Translations under genes and position numbers: made by a program
Origin: Pyrodictiaceae archaeon
GTDB lineage: Archaea; Thermoproteota; Thermoprotei_A; Sulfolobales; WAQK01
Assembly (NCBI GenBank): GCA_015520265.1
Contig: WAQK01000037.1
Coordinates: forward strand, 1-53,614
Direction: 5' to 3'
Length of the DNA stretch: 53,614 nucleotides
The notes under the pieces: model-generated
The model's database searches: none
The model's input: the letters and a program-made list of their open reading frames with translations, nothing else
Told to the model about the DNA's origin: nothing
Shown: positions 1 through 7,974 of the stretch, one piece after another
Position numbering within the stretch: the first letter of the stretch is position 1
Layout: the number at the start of each line of letters is the position of its first letter

Positions 1-281
1 CTCCTCAAAATTATGCAGACCCTGTGTCTCCAGGCCAACCTCATAATCAGGGAGACTTCCTCAGCGGTGCTTGGGTTAAGGATCATTGGTGCCGGAAGCT
101 CGGCGCCTTCGAGGAGCAGCATGCCCTCCAGTGGCCACATATCGGCTGCACGGGGCCAGGACTTGAAGGACGGCTTCTCTAGCCTAGGCTTAGGGGCCTT
201 CTCAATGACGCTGCCTCCAAGGTGCGCCTCAACTTCTTCCAGAAACTTTTCGAGCCTAGAACACCTATCAGTCCTCTCCAA
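1..281 (-). CDS. FAD-linked oxidase (GlcD/lactate-dehydrogenase type), N-terminal part, cut by window edge
   Basis: Reading the minus strand in the frame that opens with TTG at 281 gives 93 codons running off the left edge. The translation has a charged helical start, then a block ending in LNPSTAEEVSLIMRLAWRH. This matches the start of the FAD-binding PCMH domain of GlcD, D-lactate dehydrogenase and alkyl-DHAP synthase enzymes (P-x-S-T-E-E-V-x-x-I-x-x-L-A). Such enzymes oxidise 2-hydroxyacids or glycerol-3-phosphate-like substrates and pass electrons to the membrane pool. An in-frame TGA at 285-287 lies just before the TTG, so the gene must start at or after it. It therefore overlaps the end of the upstream FGGY kinase by about 100 bp in another frame. 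A later start is possible. The substrate cannot be read from this fragment. A glycerol kinase-like neighbour makes glycerol phosphate a reasonable guess only. Confidence 0.7.
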   Translation of the reverse strand, partial: MERTDRCSRLEKFLEEVEAHLGGSVIEKAPKPRLEKPSFKSWPRAADMWPLEGMLLLEGAELPAPMILNPSTAEEVSLIMRLAWRHRVCIILR

Positions 282-1669
282 GCCTCAACTACCTCTGGTA
301 AGCCGGGTCCGTCCATATGGTCAGGCTCTACGGTTTTAAGACTAACCTGCACGTCCTCGAGCCTCCCTAGAAGACCTGTGGCCAATGCGGCCAGCATCGC
401 TGAGCCTCGGGCAGAGTCCTCGGGATCTATGGATACTTTGAGCGGCCGCCCCACCCATCTCGCCATCAGCTTGACGAGTGGTCCAAGCCTGGAAAGCCCG
501 CCGCCCACCCTCAGATCCCGCGGCTCTTCTCCTACCGCGTCGACGAGCCTGTAGTATATGTCGGCGGCTGCAAGAGCTATGCCAGCCACAGCTCCTCGAG
601 CCAACATGGCCTTGGAGGGTTTAGGCGTTATGCCCAGCAGTGCGCCCTCCATGAAGGGCCTATGGGGGACCCTTAAACCTGCCACCGATGGCACCAGGAG
701 CGCGGCATCCTCCTCGGACTCCGCGTGGCGCGCAAGGTCCTCGTAGTCCTCGAAGAAACTGGCGACCAGAGAATCCACAAGGATGCCGGGGCCTGCCAGG
801 AAGCCTTCGACCCCGTATAGGGTCGTCCTACTTGTCCTAAGCAGGACCAGGGGCACCAACCCCTCTCCCGCGCCAAGCAGCGGTTTTCTCCCCACAGTGT
901 AGTCGAGAAACATGCCGGTTCCCAGCGACACCTTCATACAGCCCCTTTCAAGGCATTGGAGCCCCAGGGAGGCTGCCTGCTGATCCGCTATAATGGGGCC
1001 CACCTCGACGCCGCTCCACTCTCCCAGCACCTCATCGTGCATGGCTATCTCGGGGAGCGGCAACTCCTCGAGCCCTGCCAGCCTAGGTATCAGGGGGAAA
1101 GGCTTCAGCCCCCGAGGATCTATGAGGCCTGTCAACGCGGCGTTGCAGGGATCTGCTACGAACCTCCCCGTAACCCAGTGGGCAAGCAGGGCGTCCAGGG
1201 TCCATAGATACGCCTCACCCCTCCTCACAGCGTCACCTACCCGTGGCTGGGAGAGGAAGTGGCGCATCATTAGGAGGGGTGAGCCCGGCTTGAACACTGT
1301 TCCCACTACTGGGAGCCTTGAGGTCAGCTTCAAGTGTAGCGGCAACGCATCGTAGACTGCGAGACTCCTCCTATCCATCCACGTAACTATGCCCGTCAGA
1401 GGAGTGCCATCCCGCTTCCAGGCCACCACCGATGCTCTGTAAACCGAGAACCCCACGGCTCTAACTCCTCGTTTAGCCGCTGTTTCCAGCATGTGGAAGA
1501 CTATCTCCCTTAGCCTGGAGGGGTCCTGCTCGGCGATATAGCCCCGGCGAACCAGGGGAGCCTCCACAGCCTCGCCATACACTGGGCGGAACCCGTTATC
1601 AGCATCATAGATCCTGAGCTTCACCCGGCTGGTACCCACATCTATCGAGGCAACCAGACTACCCGCCAA
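179..1669 (-). CDS. FGGY-family sugar/polyol kinase, glycerol kinase-like
   Basis: This 496-residue protein should phosphorylate a sugar or polyol with ATP. The N-terminus has the FGGY phosphate-1 motif (IDVGTSRVKLRIYD, residues 9-22). The middle carries DQQAASLG and the phosphate-2-like stretch KVSLGTGMFLDY, both closest in style to glycerol kinases. The second actin-fold half has the adenosine-motif-like RVGGGLSRL. The length is usual for the family. The start is TTG at 1669. Codons beyond it run toward the radical SAM gene, whose stop is at 1718. The FAD-linked oxidase at the window edge overlaps the 3' end, which suggests one transcript and possibly a kinase plus flavin-oxidase route for glycerol or a related polyol. 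The exact substrate is not settled by sequence alone. A second FGGY kinase at 31574 is more xylulokinase-like. Confidence 0.85.
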   Translation of the reverse strand: MAGSLVASIDVGTSRVKLRIYDADNGFRPVYGEAVEAPLVRRGYIAEQDPSRLREIVFHMLETAAKRGVRAVGFSVYRASVVAWKRDGTPLTGIVTWMDRRSLAVYDALPLHLKLTSRLPVVGTVFKPGSPLLMMRHFLSQPRVGDAVRRGEAYLWTLDALLAHWVTGRFVADPCNAALTGLIDPRGLKPFPLIPRLAGLEELPLPEIAMHDEVLGEWSGVEVGPIIADQQAASLGLQCLERGCMKVSLGTGMFLDYTVGRKPLLGAGEGLVPLVLLRTSRTTLYGVEGFLAGPGILVDSLVASFFEDYEDLARHAESEEDAALLVPSVAGLRVPHRPFMEGALLGITPKPSKAMLARGAVAGIALAAADIYYRLVDAVGEEPRDLRVGGGLSRLGPLVKLMARWVGRPLKVSIDPEDSARGSAMLAALATGLLGRLEDVQVSLKTVEPDHMDGPGLPEVVEAWRGLIGVLGSKSFWKKLRRTLEAASLRRPLSLG

Positions 1670-1717
1670 TAAACCACCTGTACCACTAGTTTCCCACGAC
1701 GAGGTAAAAAGATCTCA

Positions 1718-2770
1718 TCACAGCAGAACTATCCTCGAAACCCTGCACTCGCCGACCATGGGGATCTCGTAGCCGCAGCGCGGGCAACGGCTACCCTCCA
1801 GCCTGCACTCCACGACGCTGTAATGGGACCTTCTAACAAGGAGTTCGCCGCACCGGGGACAGCGTGTGTGGAGGTACCTGGTGGAGGCGACGTTGCCTAT
1901 ATAAACATACTCCACGCCCCTCCCGGTAGCGTAGTTGTAGGCGTAGAGAAGCCTCTCTAGGCTGGTGGCTGGCGCGTCATACATGTAGGCTGGGTGATAC
2001 CTGTTTATATGCAGTGGTACATCCCTGCCCAGGTACTCGATGTGCCTGTCGATCACCCATTTTATACAGTCGTCCCAATCGTTGGCACCCGTAACCACTA
2101 GGAAAACCCCTTCAACATGGACTCCCAGCTCCAGTGCCCGCCTGGCCACTCTGTAGACGTGGAGGGGATCGGGAACCCCGATGAGTCTCGAGTAGGTTTT
2201 CCTACAACCCTTGAGGTCCACGTTGATGGCGTCGAGCCCCGCCTCTACCAGGAGTTCTAGGGCCTCCTCCGTTAGAGAGCCGTTACTCACCATCGTCGTG
2301 TAGAGGCCCCGCCTCCTGGCCTCCCTGAAGACGTCGACGAGATAGTCGAAGCTTATGGTGGGCTCGTTGAAGCTGGCGCAAACGCCGTCGTCTCCAGCCT
2401 TGACGGCGTACTCCACCAGCTTTTCGGGTGGGAGTCTTGACGCGTCTCCGGGCCTGGGCTTCGCCTTGCTAAGATGCCAGTTCTGGCACCAGGGGCACAG
2501 GAAGTTACAGCCCCACCCGCTGAATGTCATGGCACTGCTGCCTGGGTGGAAGTGGAAGAAGGGCTTGATCTCTATGGGCCTGCTCTCCAGCGCGCTTACA
2601 AGGCCGTAACCCACGTGTACCAGGAGGCCTCCCACGTTGGCATAGTTGCCGCATAGCCCGTGCTGTCCCTCATATAAGCGGCACCGCCTAAGGCAGACCC
2701 TGCATCCCACCCTGCCGTCCTCGAGTCTTTCCTGGAGCCTCGCAACAACGCCGTGCTGTCTAGCCGCCAT
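1718..2770 (-). CDS. AmmeMemoRadiSam-type radical SAM enzyme (PflA-like)
   Basis: A 350-residue radical SAM protein. The cluster motif is C88-x3-C92-x2-C95 (GCNFLCPWCQNWHLSK), preceded by the GWGC context typical of the archaeal 'AmmeMemoRadiSam' branch of pyruvate-formate-lyase-activating-enzyme homologues. The N-terminus has extra cysteines (C23, C26, C30, C40) and the C-terminus a zinc-ribbon-like CPRCGEL plus CPRCGYEI pair. The family usually occurs with Memo and AMMECR1 proteins; neither is in this window. Its reaction is unknown; members are predicted to modify an RNA, protein or small molecule by radical chemistry. The ATG at 2770 is supported by a TATA-like CTTTATCC (2789-2796) about 20-25 bp upstream, which implies a nearly leaderless message. 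It is divergent from the aldo/keto reductase. Confidence 0.88.
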   Translation of the reverse strand: MAARQHGVVARLQERLEDGRVGCRVCLRRCRLYEGQHGLCGNYANVGGLLVHVGYGLVSALESRPIEIKPFFHFHPGSSAMTFSGWGCNFLCPWCQNWHLSKAKPRPGDASRLPPEKLVEYAVKAGDDGVCASFNEPTISFDYLVDVFREARRRGLYTTMVSNGSLTEEALELLVEAGLDAINVDLKGCRKTYSRLIGVPDPLHVYRVARRALELGVHVEGVFLVVTGANDWDDCIKWVIDRHIEYLGRDVPLHINRYHPAYMYDAPATSLERLLYAYNYATGRGVEYVYIGNVASTRYLHTRCPRCGELLVRRSHYSVVECRLEGSRCPRCGYEIPMVGECRVSRIVLL

Positions 2771-2933
2771 GCCTGGACCCCTAGATCCCTTTATCCAGTG
2801 TGTAACCCGGCGCGGATACCGTTTTCGCCGACTAAAAACCTCTACGTAAAAATGTCTAGGTGCTTCGGAGGGCTGCTAGTCCCCTGTCTTCTAGCGACGT
2901 GTTTGGCAATTATCCTAGCAGCTGTGTTTCTGG

Positions 2934-2946
2934 AAAAATATTAATC
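2934..2946 (+). promoter_or_regulatory. Archaeal TATA box for the aldo/keto reductase gene
   Basis: The A/T-rich element AAAAATATTAATC lies about 35 bp before the TTG at 2980. That is the right spacing for a TATA box with a very short leader. It is the main reason to place the reductase start at 2980, since transcription from here could not include an earlier start codon. Confidence 0.6.
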
Positions 2947-2979
2947 GAAACCTCGCCCCTAGTATACCGGGTTATACGC

Positions 2980-3816
2980 TTGGACGTTCTAGGTGCAGTA
3001 AGGTTCCCCATAGACTATAGTGACCGTAAACCGCTTGGAAGAACAGGAGAGGAGTTGCCGGCGATAGGCATAGGCACCTACGGGATCCGCGACTACCGCG
3101 CAGCGGAGGAGGCCCTCGCCCGCGCGGTGGAGCTGGGCCTGAACCTGATAGATACCGCCGAGATGTACGACAGCGGGCGGGCAGAGGAGCTTGTAGGCAG
3201 GGTTGCCAGGAGGGTTGGACGCGACAACGTTTTTGTTACCACCAAGTTGCTTCCAAGTCACTTCGTCGAATGCGAAAGAGTAGTCAAAGCTGCCAAGTCG
3301 TCCCTTAAGAGGCTCGGGATGGACGTAGTTGACCTAGTGTTGATCCACTGGCCCAACCCCGGTGTCCCTATACACTTGCAGATCCGTTGCTTGGAGCGGC
3401 TGGCAAGCCTTGGTCTGGCTAGGTATATAGGTGTAAGCAATTTCGATGCGAACCAGCTGGCCGAGGCCCTGGTCTCCACTAAGAGGCACGAGATAGTGGT
3501 TGACCAGGTCAAGTACTCGCCGCTCGACAGGCGTGCCGAGGAGGGGTTGCTGGACATGTGCATGGCCCGCGGAGTGACGCTCCAGGCATACACCCCTTTG
3601 GAGAGGGGTGCGGTGGTCAACAACACTGTGCTGAAAAAGATAGCGCAGCGATACGGCAAAACCCCGGTACAGGTAGCGCTCAACTACCTGATATCCAGGC
3701 CGAGCGTGGTCGCCATACCTAAGACGGAGAGGGTAGAGCGGGTAGAGGAGTTCCACGGAGCCCTTGGCTGGAGGCTAGATAAGGCGGATATAGCCCTGAT
3801 AGAACGCCTCTTCTAA
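2980..3816 (+). CDS. Aldo/keto reductase
   Basis: The predicted 278-residue TIM-barrel oxidoreductase reduces an aldehyde or ketone with NAD(P)H. Family signatures are plain: GIGTYGIRDY near the N-terminus, the catalytic-Asp/Tyr motif IDTAEMYDSGRAEELVG, the catalytic-Lys motif VFVTTKLLPSHF, then DLVLIHWPNP. The second signature IGVSNFDANQLAEAL and the cofactor-site region VVAIPKTERVERVEEF near the C-terminus complete the set. The open frame extends upstream to 2860, but that extra stretch has no family resemblance and lies before the likely promoter, so TTG at 2980 was chosen. It stands alone, with a T-run just after the stop. The physiological substrate is unknown. Confidence 0.88.
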   Translation: MDVLGAVRFPIDYSDRKPLGRTGEELPAIGIGTYGIRDYRAAEEALARAVELGLNLIDTAEMYDSGRAEELVGRVARRVGRDNVFVTTKLLPSHFVECERVVKAAKSSLKRLGMDVVDLVLIHWPNPGVPIHLQIRCLERLASLGLARYIGVSNFDANQLAEALVSTKRHEIVVDQVKYSPLDRRAEEGLLDMCMARGVTLQAYTPLERGAVVNNTVLKKIAQRYGKTPVQVALNYLISRPSVVAIPKTERVERVEEFHGALGWRLDKADIALIERLF

Positions 3817-3821
3817 AACTA

Positions 3822-3838
3822 GTTTTTTGTGTTAAAAA
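3822..3838 (+). terminator. T-rich terminator after the aldo/keto reductase
   Basis: A run of six T residues (CTAGTTTTTTGTG) follows the stop codon within about 10 bases. In Crenarchaeota intrinsic termination commonly occurs at such T-runs without a hairpin. Assignment is by position and composition only. Confidence 0.4.
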
Positions 3839-3851
3839 CTCAGGAAATGGG

Positions 3852-3889
3852 AAAATGTGCCCATCGTACACATGTTCAAAATGTGCCCA
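3852..3889 (+). repeat. Direct repeat AAAATGTGCCCA upstream of livK
   Basis: The 12-mer AAAATGTGCCCA occurs at 3852-3863 and 3878-3889, exactly 26 bp apart. Its core GTGCCCA recurs a third time at 3937-3943, overlapping the livK TATA region. Repeated spacing on a promoter suggests a regulator-binding array for the transporter, but no regulator is identified. Confidence 0.5.
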
Positions 3890-3930
3890 CTTAGATTGCA
3901 GGCTCCAATTAGCATAGGAAACGCATCTTT

Positions 3931-3962
3931 TTTATAGTGCCCATCCAAGATTACACTATAAA
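3931..3962 (+). promoter_or_regulatory. livK promoter with a perfect inverted repeat around the TATA box
   Basis: TTTATAGTG at 3931-3939 is an exact inverted match to CACTATAAA at 3954-3962, with 14 bp between the arms. The left arm with the preceding Ts (3928-3936) also reads as a TATA box. Transcription from it would begin near 3960, about 65 bases before the livK ATG. A symmetric site on the TATA box would suit a repressor that blocks TBP or polymerase. Alternatively the right arm could itself be the TATA box, giving a shorter leader. Confidence 0.55.
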
Positions 3963-4026
3963 TCAGGAGGTAAATCCCACCGGGCTCACCCGGGAGGAGT
4001 TAAAACACATGGTTGGGTGAACAAGA

Positions 4027-5361
4027 ATGGCATTGGCAAAAGAAGCAATAGTCCTCGCAATAATAGGAATAATAATAGGAGCCGTCGTAGGAAGCGTTGC
4101 TTTCCCCAGAACAACGGTGTCAACAACCACCGTCACCACCACCGTCGGCGGAGGAGCAACCGCAACCGTCACCACCACGGTGACCACCACAGCGCCCGGG
4201 GCGGCTGGAGGCCTGCAGGGCGAGATCCCGATAGGCTTGGCCATAGCCGTTAGCGGCGGATACGCCGTAGACGGCCCCAAGAGGCTCAAAGGCGCCATAC
4301 TGGCCATAGAGGAGTTTAACCAGTACCTGGAGAGCGTGGGCGCGCCCTTCAGGTTCACCTACCTCCACGAGGACACCGGTGCCAGGGCTGAGACCGCTGT
4401 AGCCGCCTTCAACAGGCTAGTAAGCGCGGGCGTCCAGGTGGTCGTAGGCCCTCTAGCCACCTCCGAGACGGCCGCAGTGATGCCCATAGCCAACGAGAAG
4501 CACATCGTAGTCATAAGCCCGTCCAGCACCGGCATCGCAGCCGCCTACCCCAACGACTACGTGTTCAGGATGCCGCCGCCCGACACCGCACAGGGCGTCG
4601 CTCTGGCCAGCCTGATCTATGGTATGGGATACACTAAGGTGGCAGTGATCGCTAGGGACGATGACTACGGCAGGGGCCTAGCGCAGCTCTTCCAGCAGGA
4701 GTTCGAGAAGCTGGGCGGCACCGCCGAGCTGCTCCTCTACCAGATCAACCAGCCCGACTACGCTGCCGAGGTTAACCAGCTATCAACCATAGTCTCCAAC
4801 TTCGGAGCCGACCAGCAGACCGCTGTACTCATAATCGCCTTCGACACCGACGGTGCCAACATACTGGGCCACGCCGCCAAGGACCCGGTCCTCAGACAGG
4901 TCAGGTGGTTCGGTCCAGACTCGATGAAGAGGGCAACCTTCCTGCCACCCGAGGCCCCGGAGGAGGTTGGGCAGTTCCTCGTTGACGTACAGTTTACTGG
5001 CACCATTGCGTCCATCGCTAGGAACCCGATAACCGACCACTTCGAGCAGGCCTATAAGCAGAGGTGGGGCATCGACCCGACCCCCTACGCCTACTACGCC
5101 TACGACGCTGCCTGGATCGCCATGCTCAGCATAGTTGCAGCCGGCAAGTATGACGGAGCCGCCGTCAAGGAGATACTGCCCACCATCGCGTCCCACTTCA
5201 TAGGCGCCACCGGCCACAAGCTGCTCAACGAGAACGGCGACGCAGCCTTCGCCGACTACGAGATATGGCAGGTCGTGAAGACTGCTGAGGGCTATCAGTT
5301 CAAGAGCATAGGTGTGTGGCACTTCTCGACGCAGCAGGTAGAATGGTTTGAAGAGAGCTAA
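4027..5361 (+). CDS. livK: ABC transporter substrate-binding protein, branched-chain amino acid type
   Basis: This 444-residue extracellular binding protein should capture a branched-chain amino acid or similar ligand for the LivGFHM importer. Residues about 7-24 form a hydrophobic segment that anchors the protein in the membrane. A linker of Thr, Val, Ala and Gly follows (about 28-60), the usual stalk of glycosylated archaeal binding proteins. The rest is a periplasmic-binding-fold 6 domain: IPIGLAIAVSGGYAVDGP, then GVQVVVGPLATSE and VVISPSSTG, standard LivK/LivJ landmarks. No lipobox cysteine is present. The ATG at 4027 follows GGTTGGGTGA; an ATG at 4010 stops at once. The gene has its own promoter and is separated from livG by 166 bp, as is common for a binding protein needed in excess. 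Ligand identity is not determined. Confidence 0.9.
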   Translation: MALAKEAIVLAIIGIIIGAVVGSVAFPRTTVSTTTVTTTVGGGATATVTTTVTTTAPGAAGGLQGEIPIGLAIAVSGGYAVDGPKRLKGAILAIEEFNQYLESVGAPFRFTYLHEDTGARAETAVAAFNRLVSAGVQVVVGPLATSETAAVMPIANEKHIVVISPSSTGIAAAYPNDYVFRMPPPDTAQGVALASLIYGMGYTKVAVIARDDDYGRGLAQLFQQEFEKLGGTAELLLYQINQPDYAAEVNQLSTIVSNFGADQQTAVLIIAFDTDGANILGHAAKDPVLRQVRWFGPDSMKRATFLPPEAPEEVGQFLVDVQFTGTIASIARNPITDHFEQAYKQRWGIDPTPYAYYAYDAAWIAMLSIVAAGKYDGAAVKEILPTIASHFIGATGHKLLNENGDAAFADYEIWQVVKTAEGYQFKSIGVWHFSTQQVEWFEES

Positions 5362-5389
5362 AACTAATAACACAAATAAACATATTTTT

Positions 5390-5428
5390 TGAATATATTT
5401 CAAATATCAGTTACTCCACTAATTTTTT
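5390..5428 (+). terminator. AT-rich terminator region after livK
   Basis: After livK the sequence becomes very AT-rich, with a T6 run (ATATTTTTTG), an imperfect palindrome around GAATATATTTCAAATAT, and another T6 run at 5421-5426. This fits factor-independent crenarchaeal termination and would lower expression of the downstream transporter genes relative to livK. Confidence 0.4.
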
Positions 5429-5488
5429 AAGGGGTAACGGCACACCTTCTATCGGCCCCACAGTTAGGGGAGCCCCCGCTAAACGTCT

Positions 5489-5499
5489 CAAATAAATAG
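5489..5499 (+). promoter_or_regulatory. TATA box for livGFHM
   Basis: CAAATAAATAG lies about 30-38 bp upstream of the GTG start of livG at 5528. Position and composition fit a second promoter giving the ATPase and permease genes a separate, nearly leaderless transcript. Confidence 0.5.
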
Positions 5500-5527
5500 G
5501 ACCCAGAAAACATAGTGGGAATAAACG

Positions 5528-6307
5528 GTGATACCAGTGCGCGGCGGCGCTGAAGTGCTGAGGGTCGAGAAGATCACCAAGACTTTCGGCGGGCTAGTCG
5601 CGCTTGATGACGTCTCCCTGACCATTAGGGAAGGCGAGTTCGTGGGCTTGATAGGACCCAACGGCTCCGGAAAAACAACCCTCTTCAACGTTATAAGCGG
5701 TGTCTATAAGCCTGACAGGGGCAAAGTATACCTCTTCGGGGAGGACGTGACTGGTCTCCCGCCGTACGAGCTCTATAAGAAGGGACTTGTTAGGGGTTTC
5801 CAGATCCCCCGTTTGTGGAAAGGCATGGCCGTGATCGAGAACACTGCCACTGCCATGAGGGTTGCTGTGGGTGAGACGCCGGGTCAGGCTCTGTTGAAGA
5901 GACGTTCATGGCTCAGATGGGAGAAGGGAATCCTAGGTAAGCTCCACGAGATGCTGGAGAATCTAAACATCCTCCACGTCAGTCTACACACTACGGACTC
6001 GGTAAGCGGCGGCCAGATGAAGCTCACCGACATAAGTAGGGCGCTGGCAGGCGAAGCCAAGATCCTGCTTCTCGACGAGCCCACAGCCGGCGTCGCGCCC
6101 AGGCTTGCCGGCGACATATTCAAACATCTGGACTGGCTGAACAGAGAGCTGGGCCTAACCATCTTTGTTATAGAGCATAGGCTTGAGGTGCTTTTCGAGC
6201 ACGTTGAGAGGGTCATAGTTATGCATGAGGGCAGGATCCTCGTGGAGGGCACGCCTGATCAGGTGGCGAGAGATCCAAGAGTATTAGAAGCCTACCTGGG
6301 TGGTTAG
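5528..6307 (+). CDS. livG: Branched-chain amino acid ABC transporter ATPase LivG
   Basis: A 259-residue ABC ATPase that powers uptake with LivF. Walker A is GPNGSGKTT (about residue 42), the signature is SGGQMKL, Walker B is ILLLDEPTAGVAP, and the switch His lies in FVIEHRLEVL. The regular LivG insert between Walker A and the signature is present, which distinguishes it from the shorter LivF. The C-terminal VLEAYLGG is typical of LivG. The start is GTG at 5528; the first ten residues lack family similarity, so an internal GTG (about residue 10, giving VLRVEKITKTFGG) is an alternative. The gene is followed two bases later by livF. The partner permeases are livH and livM. Confidence 0.92.
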   Translation: MIPVRGGAEVLRVEKITKTFGGLVALDDVSLTIREGEFVGLIGPNGSGKTTLFNVISGVYKPDRGKVYLFGEDVTGLPPYELYKKGLVRGFQIPRLWKGMAVIENTATAMRVAVGETPGQALLKRRSWLRWEKGILGKLHEMLENLNILHVSLHTTDSVSGGQMKLTDISRALAGEAKILLLDEPTAGVAPRLAGDIFKHLDWLNRELGLTIFVIEHRLEVLFEHVERVIVMHEGRILVEGTPDQVARDPRVLEAYLGG

Positions 6308-6309
6308 TC

Positions 6310-7032
6310 GTGGACGTCCTCGTAGCAGAGAATATTTACGGCGGATACGGGGACAGCGTGGTTATACAGGGAGTCAGCATAAAGCTGGGGAAGGGCGAGA
6401 TCGTGGCACTGGTGGGGCCCAACGGCTCCGGCAAATCCACGCTCATCAAGACCATCTACGGGGTAGCTAGACTGTTCAAGGGCCGCGTCCTTTTCGAGGG
6501 CCAGGACGTCACTGGGCTCCCTCCCGAGGCCAAGACGAGGATAGGCATGAGCTATGTGCCCCAGACCAACAATATTTTCCCTGACCTGACCGTGCAGGAA
6601 AACCTGGAGATGGGCGCCTACATCATCGACGACCCGGACAAGATAGCCGACAGGATGGAACTTGTCTTCAGCATCTTCCCGGACCTTAAGGCCTTCAGGG
6701 ACAGGCTGGCAGGAGCCCTTAGCGGCGGCCAGAGACAGATGCTCGCAGTGGCGAGGGCCCTTATGACAGAGCCCAAGGTCATGTTCCTCGACGAGCCTAC
6801 AGCCGGGCTCGCACCCAAGATAGCTATAGGTTTGCTGAAGACCTTGATCAAAATAAGGGAGGAGACCAACATACCTATGCTTCTCGTAGAGCAGCATGCT
6901 AGGAGGGCCCTGGAGCTGGCCGATCGTGGCTACGTGCTTGTTTCGGGACGCATAGCCGTGGAGGGGCGGGGAGAAGAGATTCTATCCAGAAGGGATCTCC
7001 AGGAGCTCTTCCTAGGCATACAGAGGAGGTGA
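6310..7032 (+). CDS. livF: Branched-chain amino acid ABC transporter ATPase LivF
   Basis: This 240-residue protein is the second ABC ATPase of the importer. It has Walker A GPNGSGKST, signature LSGGQRQML, Walker B VMFLDEPTAGLAP, and H-loop LLVEQHARRALELADRGYVL, the last very characteristic of LivF. The conserved SYVPQTNNIFPDLTVQENL Q-loop segment is intact. It starts with GTG at 6310, two bases after the livG stop, and ends seven bases before the livH ATG, with AGAGGAGGTGA serving as the ribosome site for livH. Tight spacing implies one transcript. Confidence 0.93.
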   Translation: MDVLVAENIYGGYGDSVVIQGVSIKLGKGEIVALVGPNGSGKSTLIKTIYGVARLFKGRVLFEGQDVTGLPPEAKTRIGMSYVPQTNNIFPDLTVQENLEMGAYIIDDPDKIADRMELVFSIFPDLKAFRDRLAGALSGGQRQMLAVARALMTEPKVMFLDEPTAGLAPKIAIGLLKTLIKIREETNIPMLLVEQHARRALELADRGYVLVSGRIAVEGRGEEILSRRDLQELFLGIQRR

Positions 7033-7038
7033 GCCTGA

Positions 7039-7971
7039 ATGGTACCAACCCTGGCCTACACAGTGTTTAGGGCTATAATTGACGGTCTTTTGGAGGGAAG
7101 CCTCTACGCCCTCATGGGCTTCGGCCTCACCATAGTTTTCCGCGTAACAAGGGTTGCCAACTTCGCCCACGCGGAATACGTGACCTATGGCGCCTACGCT
7201 GCCTACGTGGCTATGGTTGCCTGGGGCCTCGGGCTGGTCCCGGCGGCGATAGTTGCAGCGCTAGTAGTTGCTGGCGTCGCCCTTGCCAGCGACGAACTCG
7301 TATTCAAGCCGCTCTGGCGCCGAGGCTCAACACCCCTACATTTCCTCGTAGCGTCTATAGGTGTGGGGCTGGTGCTAAGGTTCAGCCTCCAGGCCGTGGC
7401 AGCCTCCGTTCCAGGATACCTCAACATTAGACTGCCAGAGTTCCCCTCAACGCTTGCAATCATAGGCGGAAAGGTCGCTATAAATGTGGTACACGCCCTG
7501 GCACCCTTACTGGCACTGGGCACAACAGCTGCTCTCCACGTACTCTTTACAAGAACCAAGCTTGGCAAAGCAATGAGGGCCACCGCATCCAATCCGACGC
7601 TGGCCAGAATCTCGGGGATCAACGTGATCATGGTGAGAAGGGTCACCTGGATAATCGGTGGCCTGCTGGCAGGCCTCTCCGGCTTCATAATATCCTACTA
7701 TATCCAGGCTAACCCTGAGGTTGGATGGAACTTCCTACTCTGGATGTTCGCAGCCGCCATCGCAGGAGGCTTCACGTTCTACGGCACCATAATTGCAGGC
7801 ATCATATTGGGCGTAGTAGGCCAAGTAGCCATAATACTTGCAGGCTACTACCTGGGCGTGACGACTGCCTATAAGCCAGCCATAGCCTTGGTAATCATGG
7901 TCCTTGTACTCCTGTTCCGCCCGGAGGGCATTATCAGGATCCAGAGTCTAGGGCTTAGGAGGAGGGCGTGA
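7039..7971 (+). CDS. livH: Branched-chain amino acid ABC transporter permease LivH
   Basis: A 310-residue integral membrane permease with roughly eight hydrophobic segments. The N-terminal GLLEGSLYALMGFGLTIVF and the following RVANFAHAEYVTYGAY are hallmark LivH sequences (normally N-F-A-H/Q-G). The cytoplasmic EAA-like loop is represented by TKLGKAMRATASNPTLARI. It forms the translocation channel together with LivM. The ATG at 7039 is preceded by GAGGTGAGCCTGA. The stop lies three bases before the livM ATG. Length and order match the liv family. Confidence 0.92.
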   Translation: MVPTLAYTVFRAIIDGLLEGSLYALMGFGLTIVFRVTRVANFAHAEYVTYGAYAAYVAMVAWGLGLVPAAIVAALVVAGVALASDELVFKPLWRRGSTPLHFLVASIGVGLVLRFSLQAVAASVPGYLNIRLPEFPSTLAIIGGKVAINVVHALAPLLALGTTAALHVLFTRTKLGKAMRATASNPTLARISGINVIMVRRVTWIIGGLLAGLSGFIISYYIQANPEVGWNFLLWMFAAAIAGGFTFYGTIIAGIILGVVGQVAIILAGYYLGVTTAYKPAIALVIMVLVLLFRPEGIIRIQSLGLRRRA

Positions 7972-7974
7972 GCC

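Noticed and set aside
2860-2979. N-terminal 40-residue extension of the aldo/keto reductase frame
   Set aside because: It has no similarity to the family, includes the TATA box, and is polar and Ser-rich; TTG 2980 fits both promoter and homology.
4120-4200. Simple-sequence repeat of ACC/GTC triplets
   Set aside because: It encodes the Thr/Val stalk of the binding protein, a usual feature of archaeal surface proteins, so it is coding and not a separate repeat element.
4017-4253. His/Arg/Asn-rich plus-strand ORF overlapping the start of livK
   Set aside because: It is a frame-shifted reading of the ACC/GTC-rich Thr-Val linker of LivK. The LivK frame has clear family similarity.
4783-5403. 206-codon minus-strand ORF opposite livK
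   Set aside because: It is antisense to the conserved binding-protein domain and has no promoter or recognisable motif.
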